In this document: in pieces, positions 5,020 to 6,899 of the stretch
Layout of the letters: each line of letters starts with the position of its first letter
Position numbering within the stretch: the stretch's first letter is position 1
NCBI GenBank assembly: GCA_943327965.2
Contig: CALPYQ020000092.1
Coordinates: 1-6,899, forward strand
DNA: 6,899 nt
Direction of reading: 5' to 3'
Origin: Singulisphaera sp. GP187
GTDB taxonomy: Bacteria; Pseudomonadota; Gammaproteobacteria; Burkholderiales; Burkholderiaceae_C
Translations under genes and position numbers: made by a program
Notes under the pieces: model-generated
The model's database searches: none
Seen by the model: only the letters and a program-made list of their open reading frames with translations
Told to the model about the DNA's origin: nothing

Positions 5020-6899
5020 ATGGCCGTCACACCCGATTCTTTTGAACCCGTCCTAGAGGCTGTCCCTTATGTGGCGCCAGAAGGCAAGTTTGTGCACTAC
5101 GAAGGATCCCCCTTTGAGCTGTACCAGCCCTATCCGCCAGCCGGCGATCAACCCACCGCCATTGCAGGATTGGTGGAAGGTTTAAACGATGGCGAGGTGT
5201 TTCAAACCTTGCTGGGCGTGACGGGTTCTGGCAAAACTTTCACCATGGCCAACGTCATTGCCCAAATGGGCAAACCCGCCATTGTGTTTGCCCCCAACAA
5301 AACCTTGGCCGCGCAGTTGTATTCAGAATTTAGAGAGTTCTTTCCAAAGAACGCGGTCGAATATTTTGTGAGCTATTACGACTACTACCAACCTGAAGCG
5401 TATGTGCCTCAGCGCGACTTGTTCATTGAAAAAGACTCCGCCATCAACGAGCACATTGAGCAAATGCGTTTGTCCTGCACTAAGAGCTTGATGGAGCGCC
5501 GCGACGTGGTCATTGTGGCCACTGTGTCTGCCATCTACGGCATTGGTGAGCCGGAAAGCTATCACCGCATGATCATGACCTTGCGCACGGGCGACAAGCT
5601 TGGTCAGCGCGATGTCATTTCGCAACTCATTCGCATGCAATACATGCGCAACGACCAAGACTTTAGTCGCGGCAAGTTCCGTGTCAGGGGCGACACCATC
5701 GATGTGTTTCCGGCAGAACATTCCGAACTGGCTGTGCGCATTGAATTGTTTGACGATGAAGTGGACAGTCTGCAATTGTTTGACCCTTTAACGGGCCGCA
5801 TCAAACAAAAAATTCCACGCTTCACGGTTTATCCTTCGAGCCACTACGTCACACCCCGCGACAAAGTTTTGGCCGCCGTCGAAACCATCAAATTGGAATT
5901 GGCCGAGCGCCTTCAGCAATTGGTGGGCATGGGCAAGCTGGTTGAAGCACAGCGCCTTGAACAACGCACCCGCTTTGACCTAGAAATGCTCAGCGAAGTA
6001 GGGCACTGCAAAGGCATTGAAAATTACACGCGCCATTTGTCTGGTGCCGAACCCGGTGCCGCCCCCAGCACGCTAACCGATTACATGCCCCTCGATTCCA
6101 TCATGTTCTTGGACGAGAGCCACCAAATGATTGGCCAGCTCAATGCCATGTACAACGGCGACCGCGCTCGCAAAACCACTCTGGTGGAATATGGTTTCAG
6201 GCTGCCCAGTGCGTTAGACAATCGGCCGCTCAAATTTGAAGAATTCGAAACCAAAATGCGTCAGTGCATTTTTGTATCGGCGACCCCCGCCAATTACGAA
6301 ATCACGCATGCTGGCAAAGTGGTCGAGCAGGTGGTCAGGCCCACCGGTTTGGTCGATCCGCAAGTGGAAGTTCGGCCCGCCATTCACCAAGTGGACGATG
6401 TGTTGCAAGCGATCCGAATCCGCGTCGAAAAACACGAACGTGTTCTGATTACCACGCTGACCAAACGCATGGCCGAGCAACTCACTGACTATCTGTCAGA
6501 CAACGGTGTCAAGGTGCGCTATTTGCATTCCGATGTTGACACTGTGGAGCGCGTCGAAATTTTGCGCGATTTGCGTTTGGGTGCATTTGATGTCTTGGTG
6601 GGCATCAATTTGTTGCGCGAAGGTTTGGACATTCCAGAAGTGTCTTTGGTGGCCATTTTGGACGCTGACAAAGAAGGATTTCTGCGTTCAGAGCGCAGCT
6701 TAATTCAGACCATTGGCCGTGCGGCCCGAAACCTTCACGGCCGTGCCATTTTGTATGCCGACCGAATGACCGATTCCATGAACCGCGCCATTGGCGAAAC
6801 CGAACGCCGCCGGACCAAACAAATTGCGCACAACGAGGCCATGGGCATCACGCCGCGCAGCATCGTGAAGCAAGTGCGCGACTTGATTGATGGTGTTTA
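5020..6899 (+). CDS. uvrB: UvrABC excinuclease subunit B, 3'-truncated by the window
   Basis: The first 626 codons of UvrB, the damage-verifying helicase-like subunit of nucleotide excision repair. It is loaded by UvrA at lesions and recruits UvrC for incision. Seen in order: Walker A GVTGSGKT (residues 66-73); the aromatic beta-hairpin [10 protein letters not shown] from residue 119, which inserts between strands; the UvrA-interacting region around 180-270; motif II DESH (365-368); motif [14 protein letters not shown] from residue 528; and motif [10 protein letters not shown] (563-570). The window ends before the C-terminal UVR domain that contacts UvrC, about 60-75 residues short. The ATG at 5020 is preceded by AGAAG; relative to E. 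coli the N-terminus is 27 residues longer, so later GTG codons (5071, 5092) are alternative starts. No LexA-type CTGT-N8-ACAG box is visible upstream. The frame is open to the window edge without a break. Confidence 0.95.
   Translation, partial: MAVTPDSFEPVLEAVPYVAPEGKFVHYEGSPFELYQPYPPAGDQPTAIAGLVEGLNDGEVFQTLLGVTGSGKTFTMANVIAQMGKPAIVFAPNKTLAAQLYSEFREFFPKNAVEYFVSYYDYYQPEAYVPQRDLFIEKDSAINEHIEQMRLSCTKSLMERRDVVIVATVSAIYGIGEPESYHRMIMTLRTGDKLGQRDVISQLIRMQYMRNDQDFSRGKFRVRGDTIDVFPAEHSELAVRIELFDDEVDSLQLFDPLTGRIKQKIPRFTVYPSSHYVTPRDKVLAAVETIKLELAERLQQLVGMGKLVEAQRLEQRTRFDLEMLSEVGHCKGIENYTRHLSGAEPGAAPSTLTDYMPLDSIMFLDESHQMIGQLNAMYNGDRARKTTLVEYGFRLPSALDNRPLKFEEFETKMRQCIFVSATPANYEITHAGKVVEQVVRPTGLVDPQVEVRPAIHQVDDVLQAIRIRVEKHERVLITTLTKRMAEQLTDYLSDNGVKVRYLHSDVDTVERVEILRDLRLGAFDVLVGINLLREGLDIPEVSLVAILDADKEGFLRSERSLIQTIGRAARNLHGRAILYADRMTDSMNRAIGETERRRTKQIAHNEAMGITPRSIVKQVRDLIDGV

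Noticed and set aside
3674..5056. Long plus-strand open frame (460 codons) opposite the aminotransferase gene
   Set aside because: It is antisense to a full-length enzyme with every catalytic residue intact. Its translation is rich in His, Ala, Gly and Asn without recognisable domains, typical of a shadow frame from codon bias, and it runs into the uvrB start region.
5323..5775. Minus-strand open frame of 150 codons inside uvrB
   Set aside because: Antisense to the UvrB hairpin and UvrA-interaction regions; the uvrB frame is uninterrupted and its conserved motifs explain the sequence.
1..6899. Mobile element, CRISPR array, tRNA or toxin-antitoxin/defence cassette
   Set aside because: No transposase, terminal inverted repeats, regularly spaced repeats, tRNA-like fold or known defence domain was seen. 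All genes have housekeeping or carbon-storage identities and similar base composition.

Overview
The window looks like core chromosome of a betaproteobacterium of the order Burkholderiales, most likely Comamonadaceae (Limnohabitans or Rhodoferax-like). This rests on protein character: a Cupriavidus-type intracellular PHB depolymerase, a Burkholderiales-style UvrB, and moderate GC with heavy use of TTG for leucine. I see no mobile element, CRISPR array, rRNA or tRNA, and coding sequence fills nearly all of it.

Layout. (1) Positions 1-1529, plus strand: the 3' half of a biotin-containing acyl-CoA carboxylase alpha subunit (probably pccA), then a VOC/glyoxalase-fold protein overlapping it by 4 bp. 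The pair fits a propionyl-CoA to methylmalonyl-CoA route. (2) Positions 1543-3587, minus strand, convergent with the first block: phaZ followed by a soluble RnfB-like ferredoxin whose GTG start overlaps the phaZ stop. A dyad upstream of phaZ resembles PhaR operators. (3) Positions 3692-4888, minus strand: a class I aspartate/aromatic aminotransferase. (4) Positions 5020-6899, plus strand, divergent from the aminotransferase: uvrB, cut by the window end before its C-terminal UVR domain. The 131-bp divergent spacer (4889-5019) is unusually rich in short dyads.

How the genes fit together. The first two blocks concern acyl-CoA and storage-carbon metabolism: propionyl-CoA carboxylation with a possible epimerase, and mobilisation of polyhydroxybutyrate, with an iron-sulfur protein translationally coupled to the depolymerase. 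The aminotransferase and UvrB are housekeeping neighbours with no clear functional link.

I found no convincing new multi-gene defence or mobile system. The points most worth a second look are the lysine/alanine-rich, histone-like tail on PhaZ with an in-frame A AAA AAA slippery heptamer at its junction, the phaZ/rnfB-like coupling, the glutamine in place of the first metal-ligand histidine of the VOC protein, the PhaR-like dyad, and the dyad-rich uvrB leader.
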